This document shows positions 7,562 through 15,099 of a DNA stretch of 17,412 nucleotides, piece by piece (position 1 is the first letter of the stretch; each line of letters opens with the position of its first letter). Source of the DNA: Thermoplasmata archaeon (GTDB lineage Archaea; Thermoplasmatota; Thermoplasmata; Lutacidiplasmatales; UBA184). The notes under the pieces are model-generated. The model was not told the origin of the DNA, did no database searches, and saw only the letters and a program-made list of their open reading frames with translations. The DNA lies in NCBI GenBank assembly GCA_021792485.1, contig JAJYUO010000007.1, positions 1 through 17,412 of the forward strand. Reading direction: 5' to 3'. A program made the position numbers and the translations under genes.

Positions 7562-8590
7562 GCCCGCGCGGCCGGGCGCCCGGCGGGCCCAGTTCGCGAA
7601 CCGGCGGTAGTACTCCCGCAGCGGGGCGAAGAAGACCGCCAGCACCCACACCGGCCAGACCCAGTAGTTGAGATGGACGAAGAACCCCGGGGCGCTCGCG
7701 TGCGCGCAGCCGCCCTGCGCGCCGAGGACCGCCCCGCAGAAGTAGGCGCTCGGAGCCCAGAGGAAGAACGGGAGGATCCAGGCGAGGCTCACGCCGATCG
7801 CGATCCCGAAGTTCTTCCAGTCGCGGTGAACCAGGTAGTAGAGGCCGACGAACACGTTCGCGAACTGCTTGGCGCCGAGCGCGAGGTACGTCGCCCAGTT
7901 CTGACGGCGGCCCGCGACCCCCACGAAGCCGACCGTCAGGAGCAACAGGGCCGGGAAGTCGGTGAATCCGCTCGCCGCGAGCAGCGCGATGTACGGCTGG
8001 GAGATCGCGAGGACGGCGAAGGGGTTCCGGCGCACGAGGTAGATCGTGCCCGCCCAGGTCGCGACCGCGAAGAGCTTGTAGCCGGCTCCCCCGCCGACGA
8101 ACGGTTGGAAGACGAGGAGGAGCGGGAGGTAGATGTACCGCACCGGACCGACCTGGTAGATCGTGCCGTACTGGTTGTAGGTCACGTAGATCGCCGTGGA
8201 GTACGGATTCTGGCCGTGCAGGAGCGGCCCGATGAAGTACGGCATCACGTAGGGTTCGTCGGTGAGTCCGTTGCCGATGCCGGTCGCGATCGAGACGATC
8301 GCGACGGCGAGGCCGGCGAGCGCGACGAGGCGGGCGAACGAGGCGAGCTCGACGAGCCGGAGGCGGTAGACGTACACGGGGAAGAACAGCGCCCAGATCC
8401 CGAGAACGACGGCGGCGGAGTCCGAGATCGCCATCCCCGGGTTATAGACCCCAGCCAGGCCGAGATAGCCGGCGGGCACGACGAGTCCGAGCGCCCAGAG
8501 CCCGGCGTAGCCGAGATACCGCCGGCGCCGGGCCGCCGGCGGTTCCGCAAAAGCGGCCGACGGGGGCGCGAGGCTCGGCCCGTTCTCCAT
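7541..8590 (-). CDS. GT-C-like polytopic membrane glycosyltransferase, paralogue A
   Basis: A 349-aa membrane protein with roughly nine or ten hydrophobic helices and basic, soluble ends. After the third helix comes TDEPY (110-114), then LLHGQNPYS (123-131) and RYIYLPLL (151-158). This order, an acidic pair in an outer loop, then GxxPY, then Y-x-Y-x-P-L-L, matches the layout of GT-C mannosyltransferases of the PIG-M and GT87 type, which use polyprenyl-phosphate sugars. KQFAN (241-245) and a Cys pair (285, 295) followed by HLNYW are shared with the neighbouring gene, its tandem paralogue. The ATG at 8590 shares its A with the upstream TGA, so translation is coupled. The nearby DPM1-like gene could supply its donor. 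No exact family name is recognised; activity is inferred from motif layout. Confidence 0.8.
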   Translation of the reverse strand: MENGPSLAPPSAAFAEPPAARRRRYLGYAGLWALGLVVPAGYLGLAGVYNPGMAISDSAAVVLGIWALFFPVYVYRLRLVELASFARLVALAGLAVAIVSIATGIGNGLTDEPYVMPYFIGPLLHGQNPYSTAIYVTYNQYGTIYQVGPVRYIYLPLLLVFQPFVGGGAGYKLFAVATWAGTIYLVRRNPFAVLAISQPYIALLAASGFTDFPALLLLTVGFVGVAGRRQNWATYLALGAKQFANVFVGLYYLVHRDWKNFGIAIGVSLAWILPFFLWAPSAYFCGAVLGAQGGCAHASAPGFFVHLNYWVWPVWVLAVFFAPLREYYRRFANWARRAPGRAGSPGVGG

Positions 8591-9633
8591 CACGCCGGCT
8601 CCGTCGGAGCGTTCGTCGCTCGATAGGGCGCTCGGCGCCCGCGGGTCACGAGCCGGTCGAAGGTGGCGTGGATCCATCCGCGGTAGAGCACGTAGGCCCA
8701 GAGGATCCACAGGTAGTAGTTCCAGTGCGAGTAGAGGTCGGAGAGCTGACGCGCGGAGCTCGGCTGGGAAGCGCACTGAGGCAGGGTGCTGAAGACCAGC
8801 GCCTGGCACCCGATGCCGAGCGGATCCCAGAAGAGGAAGGGGAGCGCGAAGGCGAGGGTGATCGCGATCACCAGGCCCGCCGACACCCACCGGCGCTTCA
8901 ACAGGTAGTAGACGAACCAGAAGACGTTCGCGAACTGCTTCATCCCGTAGGAGAGGTATTCGACGATCTTCGATCGGGCCCCGGTGGTCCACCCTCGTAA
9001 GCTGAGGGTCATCAGGAACAGGACCAGCAGATCGTTGAACCCGTTGGCCGCGATGAGGGCGACGACGGGAGAGGCGAGGGCGAGGGCCGCGAACTCGTCG
9101 TTGCGGACGAGGTAGACGATTCCGGCCCAGGCGGCGAGGGCCAGCAGCTCGTATCCGATCGCCTGGGCTTCCAGGTTCCCGCCGACCGGGACCTGAACGA
9201 CGAGCAGGAGCGGGAGGTAGGTGTAGTACGTCGAGCTGGTCACCGGGGCAGACCAGATCCCGAGGACCCGGGCCGTGTAGTGGATCGTCAGGAGGGTCGT
9301 GTACGGGTCCCGCCCGCGGAGAAGCTCGCTGAGGTAGCCCCAGATCGCATACGGCTCGTCCGTTCCGTTGCCTCCGATCCCCGTGACGATGCTGACGATC
9401 CCGAGGACGAGGCCGATCAGGAAGATCGTCCGCAGCTTCGTGTGCCAGTCCTCGCCGGAGCGGCGGACCGCGAAGAAGAGGCTGACCGAGCTGAGGGTGG
9501 CGATCCCCCAGACGACGCTGAAGGCGGTGGTGTCCGTCCCGAACTGGGAGTAGAGGAGGAGCGATATCGCCGTGGCGGCGAGGAGCGTGGCGGCGGCCAC
9601 GATCTCTGGGAGATACCGCTCCCACGTGCGCAT
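8590..9633 (-). CDS. GT-C-like polytopic membrane glycosyltransferase, paralogue B
   Basis: A 347-aa membrane protein with about nine or ten hydrophobic segments, homologous along its length to the gene downstream. Shared blocks are IVSIVTGIG then TDEPY (91-95), LLRGRDPYT (104-112), TYLPLL (138-143), AAWAGIVYLVR (167-177), GFNDLL (198-203), KQFANVF (232-238) and a Cys pair (276, 287) before HWNYYLW. Asp92-Glu93 occupies the place of the acidic catalytic pair of GT-C enzymes. An NGT sequon (Asn89) sits just before it. The ATG at 9633 lies 25 nt from a TATA-like CTTTAA, which supports this start and a leaderless message for the two-gene operon. Divergence between the copies is considerable, so the duplication is old. 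Substrate is unknown. Confidence 0.8.
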   Translation of the reverse strand: MRTWERYLPEIVAAATLLAATAISLLLYSQFGTDTTAFSVVWGIATLSSVSLFFAVRRSGEDWHTKLRTIFLIGLVLGIVSIVTGIGGNGTDEPYAIWGYLSELLRGRDPYTTLLTIHYTARVLGIWSAPVTSSTYYTYLPLLLVVQVPVGGNLEAQAIGYELLALAAWAGIVYLVRNDEFAALALASPVVALIAANGFNDLLVLFLMTLSLRGWTTGARSKIVEYLSYGMKQFANVFWFVYYLLKRRWVSAGLVIAITLAFALPFLFWDPLGIGCQALVFSTLPQCASQPSSARQLSDLYSHWNYYLWILWAYVLYRGWIHATFDRLVTRGRRAPYRATNAPTEPA

Positions 9634-9657
9634 CGTTCCCGCGACGAACGAAGGCGG

Positions 9658-9665
9658 TTAAAGAA
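9658..9665 (-). promoter_or_regulatory. TATA box for the GT-C pair (leaderless)
   Basis: On the minus strand the sequence reads TTCTTTAA; its core CTTTAA lies 25-30 nt before the ATG at 9633. This is the canonical distance between TATA box and transcript start in archaea, so the message probably begins at or next to the start codon. Confidence 0.6.
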
Positions 9666-9707
9666 TCCGGGACGCGGGCGACGCGGCGGCCGGCGCGGGC
9701 AGGGTGT

Positions 9708-9716
9708 TGTATATCG
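9708..9716 (+). promoter_or_regulatory. TATA box for larE-uvrB (leaderless)
   Basis: TGTATATCG is the strongest TATA match in the window. Its TATAT core lies 24-28 nt before the ATG at 9738, predicting a leaderless transcript starting at that ATG or at the adjacent ATG at 9741. No Shine-Dalgarno-like sequence precedes the start, in agreement. Confidence 0.7.
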
Positions 9717-9737
9717 GCCCGATCTAGCGCGATATCG

Positions 9738-10568
9738 ATGATGCTCTCTCCCACCCGGCCCGGTCGTCCCCCGGCGCCGGCGTCGACGCTCGTGCGCCGC
9801 CTCGCCGACCGGGGGCCCGCGCTGATCGCGATGTCCGGCGGCGTCGATTCGGCGTTGGTGGCGTCGCTGGCGTTCGAGGCCCTCGGGCGGCGCGCGATCG
9901 CCGTGACCCTGACGGGTCCCGCCGTCTCCGCCCGAGAGGTCGAGCGGGCGCGATCGGTCGCGCGATCGATCGGCATCGACCATCGGATCCGCTCGGTCGA
10001 CCCTCTCGCGGTCGCCGAGTATCGGGCGAACTCTTCCGAACGGTGCTTCTTCTGCCGTTCCGTGGAGACCCGGGCGCTCCTCGAGATCGGGACGGAGTGG
10101 GGGGCGGCCCAGTATGTGGACGGGGTGCACCACGACGATCTCGGAGACGATCGGCCCGGGCTCATCGCCATGGACCGCGCCGGCTTCTGGCATCCGCTCG
10201 CCGACGCCGGATGGGGGAAGGAGGAGGTGCGGCGCGTGGCGCGGGAACGGCGTCTGCCGAACTGGGACGAGCCGAGCGACGCCTGCCTCGCCTCGCGGGT
10301 GCGCCACGGCCAGCCGATCACCGCCGAGCTGCTCGCCCGGGTCGAGCGGGCGGAAGCGATCGTGCGCGCGCACGGGTTCCGGCAGGTCCGGGTCCGCGTG
10401 GACGGAGACTCCGCCCGCGTCGAGGTCGAGCCGGAGTCGGTCCGGCGGCTGACGGACGGACCGGTCGGAGAGCGGGTGATCGCGCAGCTCTTGCCGCTCG
10501 GGTTCTCGACCGTGACGCTCGACCCGCGCGGCTACGGGCGCCGCCCGCGGAGCGACCCGCCGCCATGA
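9738..10568 (+). CDS. larE: LarE-family ATP-dependent sulfur transferase (three-cysteine, Fe-S type)
   Basis: A 276-aa PP-loop ATP pyrophosphatase of the LarE family. LarE activates the carboxylates of pyridinium dicarboxylate mononucleotide by adenylation and installs sulfur, a step in making the nickel-pincer cofactor of lactate racemase. The PP-loop SGGVDS is at residues 33-38. Cys103 and Cys106 (CFFC) and Cys183 (in CLASRV) are present. In Lactobacillus LarE a single Cys at the last site is the sacrificial sulfur donor; homologues with all three Cys bind a [4Fe-4S] cluster and can act catalytically, so this protein belongs by inference to the second type. Length is normal for the family. 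The start is supported by a TATA box at leaderless spacing. No larA, larB or larC is in the window. The stop overlaps uvrB by 4 nt. Confidence 0.87.
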   Translation: MMLSPTRPGRPPAPASTLVRRLADRGPALIAMSGGVDSALVASLAFEALGRRAIAVTLTGPAVSAREVERARSVARSIGIDHRIRSVDPLAVAEYRANSSERCFFCRSVETRALLEIGTEWGAAQYVDGVHHDDLGDDRPGLIAMDRAGFWHPLADAGWGKEEVRRVARERRLPNWDEPSDACLASRVRHGQPITAELLARVERAEAIVRAHGFRQVRVRVDGDSARVEVEPESVRRLTDGPVGERVIAQLLPLGFSTVTLDPRGYGRRPRSDPPP

Positions 10569-12607
10569 ACCTCGCCTCCGCCGAACGACCGGTCCTTCCG
10601 GGGCGATTCGAGCTCGAGACCGATCTCGCCCCGCACGGAGACCAGCCGAAGGCGATCGACGAGCTCGTCGACCGGATCCGACGCAACGAGAAGTTCGTCA
10701 CCCTCCTCGGGGTCACGGGCAGCGGCAAGACGTTCACGATGGCGCACGTCGTCGCGCGGCTCCAGCGACCGACGCTCGTCGTCAGCCCGAACAAGACGCT
10801 CGCCGCCCAGCTCGTCAGCGAGTTTCGCGCCCTGTTCCCGCGCAACGCGGTCGAGTACTTCGTCAGCTACTACGACTACTACCAGCCCGAGGCCTACGTT
10901 CCCCAGATCGACCTCTACGTCGAGAAGGACGCCTCGATCAACGAGGAGATCGACCGGCTGCGCCATCGCGCGACGCAGGCGCTGCTGACGCGCCGGGACG
11001 TCCTCATCGTGGCGTCGGTGAGCTGCATCTACGGGCTCGGCTCGCCGGAGGACTATCGGGCGAACGTCATCGACGTCGCGGTCGGGAAGGACGTGCGTCG
11101 GCAGGAGCTCCTCGAGCAGCTCGTCCGGATGAAGTACATCCGCAACGACGTCGAGCTGAAGCGGGGACGATTCCGGGTCCGAGGGAGCACGATCGACGTG
11201 ATGGGCGCCGGGGAGACCGTCCACCGGATCGTGCTCGACGACCGGAGGATCGCGTCGATCACCGAGCTCGACCCGGTGACCCAGGAGGAGGTGCGGGAGG
11301 TCGGGCAGCTGTCGATCTTCCCGGCAACGCATTTCCTGACGATCGACGCACGGCTCGAGCGCGTGCTGCGGGAGATCGACCAGGAGAAGGAAGCCCGGTA
11401 TGCCGAGTTCCAGCGCGAGGAGAAGATCGTCGAGGCGCAGCGGATCCGCAGCCGGACCGACTACGACCTCGAGATGCTCCGGGAGACCGGCTACTGCTCG
11501 GGGATCGAGAACTACGCGCGCTACTTCGCCGGACGCAAGCCCGGCGAGCCGCCGTACACCCTCCTCGACTTCTTCCCGAAGGACTTCCTCGTCTTCCTCG
11601 ATGAGTCCCACGTCGGGATCCCGCAGCTCGAGGGAATGTACAAGGGCGACCGGGCCCGCAAGGACAACCTCGTCGAGTTCGGCTGGCGGCTCCCCTCCTG
11701 CCGGGACAACCGGCCCCTGACGTTCCCGGAGTTCCTCGCGCGCGTCCCGCAGGCGATCTTCGTCAGCGCGACCCCAGGACCGTTCGAGCGCCGGGTGAGC
11801 CGTGGGATCGTCGAGCAGATCATCCGCCCGACAGGTCTGGTCGACCCGCCGATCGAGGTCCGGCCGCTCCGCGGGCACATCGCCGATCTCCTGGCGGAAT
11901 TGAAGGCGACGATCGCCCGGGGCGACCGGGCGCTCGTGACGACCCTCACCAAGGCGACGTCCGAGGAGCTCGCGGATTACCTCGCCAACCAAGGGATGCG
12001 CGTCCGCTACCTGCACAGCGAGGTCGAGACGCTCAAGCGGATCGAGATCCTGCGCGACCTGCGGTTGGGCCGCTTTGACGTCCTCGTCGGGATCAACCTC
12101 TTGCGGGAGGGCCTCGACCTTCCCGAAGTGAGCTTGGTGGCGATCCTGGACGCCGACAAGGAAGGGTACCTCAGGAGCGAGACGTCGATCATCCAGACCG
12201 CCGGCCGCGCGAGCCGGAATGTCGAGGGGCGCGTGCTCCTCTACGCCGACCGCCTGACCGGGTCGATGGAGCGCGCCATCGCCGAGATGCGACGGCGGCG
12301 CGAGGCGCAGGTCGCCTACAACGACGCGCACGGGATCGTCCCCGAGACGATCCGCAAGGAGGTCCGCTCCTTGCTCGCGGAGGGGGAGTCGGCCCCGTCC
12401 GGCGAATGGTCGGTGGAAGGGCTCGGCCCGAAGTGGAAGGCGCGCCTCCCCCTTCTCCTCGCGAACCTCGAGGAGGAGATGCGTCTCGCCGCCGAGCGCC
12501 TGGACTTCGAGGAGGCGGCCCGCATCCGCGACCGCGTGCGCGCCCTCCGCCGGGAGGCGGAGGCTCGGTCGTCGGCCGCGCGCGGGCCCCGCCCAAAGCG
12601 TGCGTAG
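10565..12607 (+). CDS. uvrB: Excinuclease ABC subunit B (UvrB)
   Basis: A full-length, 680-aa UvrB, the damage-verifying helicase-like subunit of nucleotide excision repair. Visible are Walker A GVTGSGKT (49-56), the damage-probing beta-hairpin region YYDYYQPEAYVPQ (102-114), the DESH box (346-349), SATP (401-404), motif VI QTAGRASRN (544-552) and a C-terminal UVR domain (about 635-668, LEEEMRLAAERLDFEEAARIRD) that contacts UvrC. All catalytic motifs look intact. UvrABC in archaea is generally regarded as acquired from bacteria; base composition here matches the neighbours, so any transfer is old. The ATG at 10565 overlaps the larE stop (ATGA), implying one message. uvrA and uvrC are not in the window. 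The gene ends 9 nt from the convergent importer ATPase gene. Confidence 0.97.
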   Translation: MNLASAERPVLPGRFELETDLAPHGDQPKAIDELVDRIRRNEKFVTLLGVTGSGKTFTMAHVVARLQRPTLVVSPNKTLAAQLVSEFRALFPRNAVEYFVSYYDYYQPEAYVPQIDLYVEKDASINEEIDRLRHRATQALLTRRDVLIVASVSCIYGLGSPEDYRANVIDVAVGKDVRRQELLEQLVRMKYIRNDVELKRGRFRVRGSTIDVMGAGETVHRIVLDDRRIASITELDPVTQEEVREVGQLSIFPATHFLTIDARLERVLREIDQEKEARYAEFQREEKIVEAQRIRSRTDYDLEMLRETGYCSGIENYARYFAGRKPGEPPYTLLDFFPKDFLVFLDESHVGIPQLEGMYKGDRARKDNLVEFGWRLPSCRDNRPLTFPEFLARVPQAIFVSATPGPFERRVSRGIVEQIIRPTGLVDPPIEVRPLRGHIADLLAELKATIARGDRALVTTLTKATSEELADYLANQGMRVRYLHSEVETLKRIEILRDLRLGRFDVLVGINLLREGLDLPEVSLVAILDADKEGYLRSETSIIQTAGRASRNVEGRVLLYADRLTGSMERAIAEMRRRREAQVAYNDAHGIVPETIRKEVRSLLAEGESAPSGEWSVEGLGPKWKARLPLLLANLEEEMRLAAERLDFEEAARIRDRVRALRREAEARSSAARGPRPKRA

Positions 12608-12616
12608 CTCCGCGCG

Positions 12617-13936
12617 CTAGGGCCGAGAAGCCGTCCGCGTCGCCCCGTCGGCGAGGCGGATCCTCAGCCAGCGGACCACGTCCTCGACGCCGGGGAGCTC
12701 CTCCCCGCCCGATCGCAAGATCCCCTCCCGGAGGCGCGCGGCGGCTCCGCCGGTGAAATCCCATGGGAGGTCGCGGGGCATCGGAAGGAGCGCGATCGGG
12801 CGTCGCCCCGCCCACTCGGCGACGATCGACCAGTTGGCGAGGTTTCCCGAGCCGGTCGGGACCGGCGCCACGACGATTGCGTCGCACGCCTCCAATAGGC
12901 TCCGGAGATGCTCGGCGACCGGCGGCGAGATCGCGGTGAACGGCGTCTCGGTCGCCATCGCGACGCCGAGCCGTTCGCCCAGCTCGGCGTCGGAATCGAA
13001 GAGGTGGACCGCCCCGACGCTGACCTCGAAACCCTCGCGCGCGAGTCGAGGGATCAGTTCGGCGCCGCTGCCTCCTCCCGCGATGACGTGGACCCGGGCC
13101 ATCGGCCGGGGCCGCGCGGCGCCGGCGAGCGGCGGCCGGTCCATCGGGAGGACCGGGACGAGGTACGGGAGGCCCGTCGCCGGATCCCGCCGCAGATCGG
13201 CGACGATCCCCCAGACGTCGGCGAGCAGCTCCGGGGAGAGGACCTCCTCCGGCGTTCCCGCCGCGACGCACCGGCCGTGGCTCAGCACGACGATCCGGTC
13301 GGCGAACCGGGCGGCGAGGTTGAGGTCGTGCAGCGCGACCACGGCGCTGCGGCGCTCGTCGCGGGCGATCGACCTCACCCGTTCGAGCGCGTCGAGCTGG
13401 TGACCGATGTCGAGGAACGCGGTCGGTTCGTCGAGCAGGAGGAGCGGCGTCTCCTGGGCGAGGACGCGCGCGAGGCGCACGCGCTGGCGCTCCCCGCCGC
13501 TCAGCTCGGCGATCCCTCGGCCGCGCTCCTCCCAGAAGTCGACCCGGCGCAGCGCTCGCTCCACGGCCGCGTGATCCGCCGGTCCCTCGTTCGCGAACGG
13601 GGCGAGGTACGGGTGGCGACCGTAGCGGACGTACTCGAGGATCGAGACGTTCTCACCGACCGGCTCCTCCTGGGGGGCCCAGGCGACGCGGCGCGCCCGC
13701 TCCACCAGCTCGAGGTCGGGGACGTTCGCCCCCTCGACCACGACCGCTCCGCCCTGCGGCTCGATGAGCCCCATGACCGCGCGCAAGAGCGTCGACTTGC
13801 CGGAACCGTTCGGCCCGGTCAGGGCGACGAGCTCCCCCGGCCGGGCCTCCAGCGAGACGTCGGAAAGGGCGGTCCGCCCGCCGTAGCGCACGGTGAGCCG
13901 ATCGACGCGCAGCGTCGCGGAGCCCGGCGCGCTCAT
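12617..13936 (-). CDS. btuD: ABC importer ATPase, BtuD type, with fused C-terminal Rossmann-like domain
   Basis: A 439-aa protein with two parts. Residues 1 to about 260 form an ABC ATPase of the FepC/BtuD class: Walker A GPNGSGKST (41-49), Q-loop Gln89, signature LSGGERQ (145-151), Walker B LLLLDEP and switch His203. Residues from about 279 form an extra domain opening with VHVIAGGGSGAELI, a glycine-rich alpha/beta pattern, and containing PVPTGSGNLANW (359-370). As I recall, similar C-terminal extensions occur in haloarchaeal ATPases annotated BtuD, supporting a cobalamin-type importer; the role of the extension is not known to me. The extension could sense a ligand or nucleotide (inference). 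The ATG overlaps the permease stop (ATGA), so it is the last gene of the operon. Iron-chelate import remains an alternative. Confidence 0.88.
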   Translation of the reverse strand: MSAPGSATLRVDRLTVRYGGRTALSDVSLEARPGELVALTGPNGSGKSTLLRAVMGLIEPQGGAVVVEGANVPDLELVERARRVAWAPQEEPVGENVSILEYVRYGRHPYLAPFANEGPADHAAVERALRRVDFWEERGRGIAELSGGERQRVRLARVLAQETPLLLLDEPTAFLDIGHQLDALERVRSIARDERRSAVVALHDLNLAARFADRIVVLSHGRCVAAGTPEEVLSPELLADVWGIVADLRRDPATGLPYLVPVLPMDRPPLAGAARPRPMARVHVIAGGGSGAELIPRLAREGFEVSVGAVHLFDSDAELGERLGVAMATETPFTAISPPVAEHLRSLLEACDAIVVAPVPTGSGNLANWSIVAEWAGRRPIALLPMPRDLPWDFTGGAAARLREGILRSGGEELPGVEDVVRWLRIRLADGATRTASRP

Positions 13937-15072
13937 GCGTCCGCGGCGCTGCCTCCCGGGGCGCGACGGCGATAGAGCAGGTAGATCAGGAACGGAGCGC
14001 CGATGAACGCCGTCGGGATCCCGACCGGGATCACGACCGGCGGGATCGCCGCGACCGCGACGTCCCAGGCGACGAGAAGGACGATCCCGCCCATCAGCGC
14101 ACCCAGCGGCAGGACGCGTCGATAGTCGACCCCGGCGAGCCTCCGGACGATGTGGGGCGCGATGAGGCCGACGAAGCCGATGATCCCGGTGAACGCCACG
14201 GCGGTGGCGGTGATCGCCGTCGTCAACAGGACCGTCCACTGCACCGTGCGCTCGGGACGCACGCCGAGGCTTTGGGCGACCTCGGGACCCAGCTGGAGGA
14301 GGTTGATCTCCCGGGCCCGCAGGTACAGGATCGCCCCGAGGACGAGGGTGACGCCCGCGACCAGCCCGTCGTCCGACCAGGAGGTCGACCCGAGGCTGCC
14401 GAGGAGCCAGAAGTTCAGCGAGACATCGGACGCCGGGTTGTATAGGAGCATCGCCGACAGGATCGCGGAGAAGAACGTGCTCAGCGCGACGCCCGACAGG
14501 ATCAGGACGGCCGGGCCGCGACGGCTGAACCGCGCGGCGAGGTAGATGACGGTCCCCGGAACGATGCCTCCGAGGAAGGCGGCGACCGGGAGGATCGTCG
14601 CCTGGTGGGCCGGGTCGATGTCGAGGACGAAGATCGCCGCCGCCCCGAGGGCCGCCCCCGAGGAGAGCCCGAGGAGGAACGGATCGGCGAGCGGGTTTCG
14701 GAAGATCCCTTGGAGGCTCCCCCCCGTGAGGGCGAGCGCGGCCCCCGCCACGAGCGCGAGAAGAAGCGAAGGGACCCGGGCCTGCCAGACGATCTCGATC
14801 CAGATCGAGCACTGGTGCGTCGCGACCGACGCCGAGCAGGCGGCGGGCGGCAGCGCGCCCCCCGTCAGCTCATGAAAGAAGATCGAGATCGTCGTTGCCG
14901 CGGGGATCGGCACCGATCCTAGGGCGGTCGAGCCGACGAGCAGCGCGAAGAGTCCGGCCACGATCGCCGGGACGAGGAGGCGCAACGGAAGCGGGCCTCC
15001 CGAAGATTCCGGTGTCGGGCGCTCCCGTTCCCCTCCTCGCTCGATGGAGCCCCTGGGCTGCTCGGCGTTCAC
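13933..15072 (-). CDS. btuC: FecCD/BtuC-type importer permease
   Basis: A 379-aa polytopic permease of the FecCD family, which dimerises with the ATPase to import cobalamin, heme or siderophores. Recognisable blocks are WQARVPSLLLALVAGAALAL (96-115), GSLQGIFRNPLADPFLLG (118-135), GIIGFVGLIAPHIVRRL (296-312) and GIPTAFIGAPFLIYLL (351-366), the standard FecCD order with about ten helices. About 30 polar residues precede the first helix. A loop after the first helix carries Cys79 and Cys88 and may be disulfide-bonded outside the cell (inference). The start is GTG at 15072, 27 nt after the end of the binding-protein gene; no Shine-Dalgarno-like site is evident. A later start would trim only the polar tail. 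The gene overlaps the ATPase gene by 4 nt. Confidence 0.92.
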   Translation of the reverse strand: MNAEQPRGSIERGGERERPTPESSGGPLPLRLLVPAIVAGLFALLVGSTALGSVPIPAATTISIFFHELTGGALPPAACSASVATHQCSIWIEIVWQARVPSLLLALVAGAALALTGGSLQGIFRNPLADPFLLGLSSGAALGAAAIFVLDIDPAHQATILPVAAFLGGIVPGTVIYLAARFSRRGPAVLILSGVALSTFFSAILSAMLLYNPASDVSLNFWLLGSLGSTSWSDDGLVAGVTLVLGAILYLRAREINLLQLGPEVAQSLGVRPERTVQWTVLLTTAITATAVAFTGIIGFVGLIAPHIVRRLAGVDYRRVLPLGALMGGIVLLVAWDVAVAAIPPVVIPVGIPTAFIGAPFLIYLLYRRRAPGGSAADA

Positions 15073-15099
15073 GAGAGCGCCGGGGCCGTTTCGCCCCGC

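Noticed and set aside
8593..10321. Upstream extension of the paralogue A frame to a much larger protein
   Set aside because: The extension overlaps all of paralogue B and part of larE, reads as low-complexity basic sequence, and the ATG at 8590 gives a protein the same size as its paralogue.
15073..15099. Cobalamin riboswitch or separate promoter between btuF and btuC
   Set aside because: The gap is only 27 nt and GC-rich, with no B12-box-like sequence; the upstream leader is predicted to be absent.
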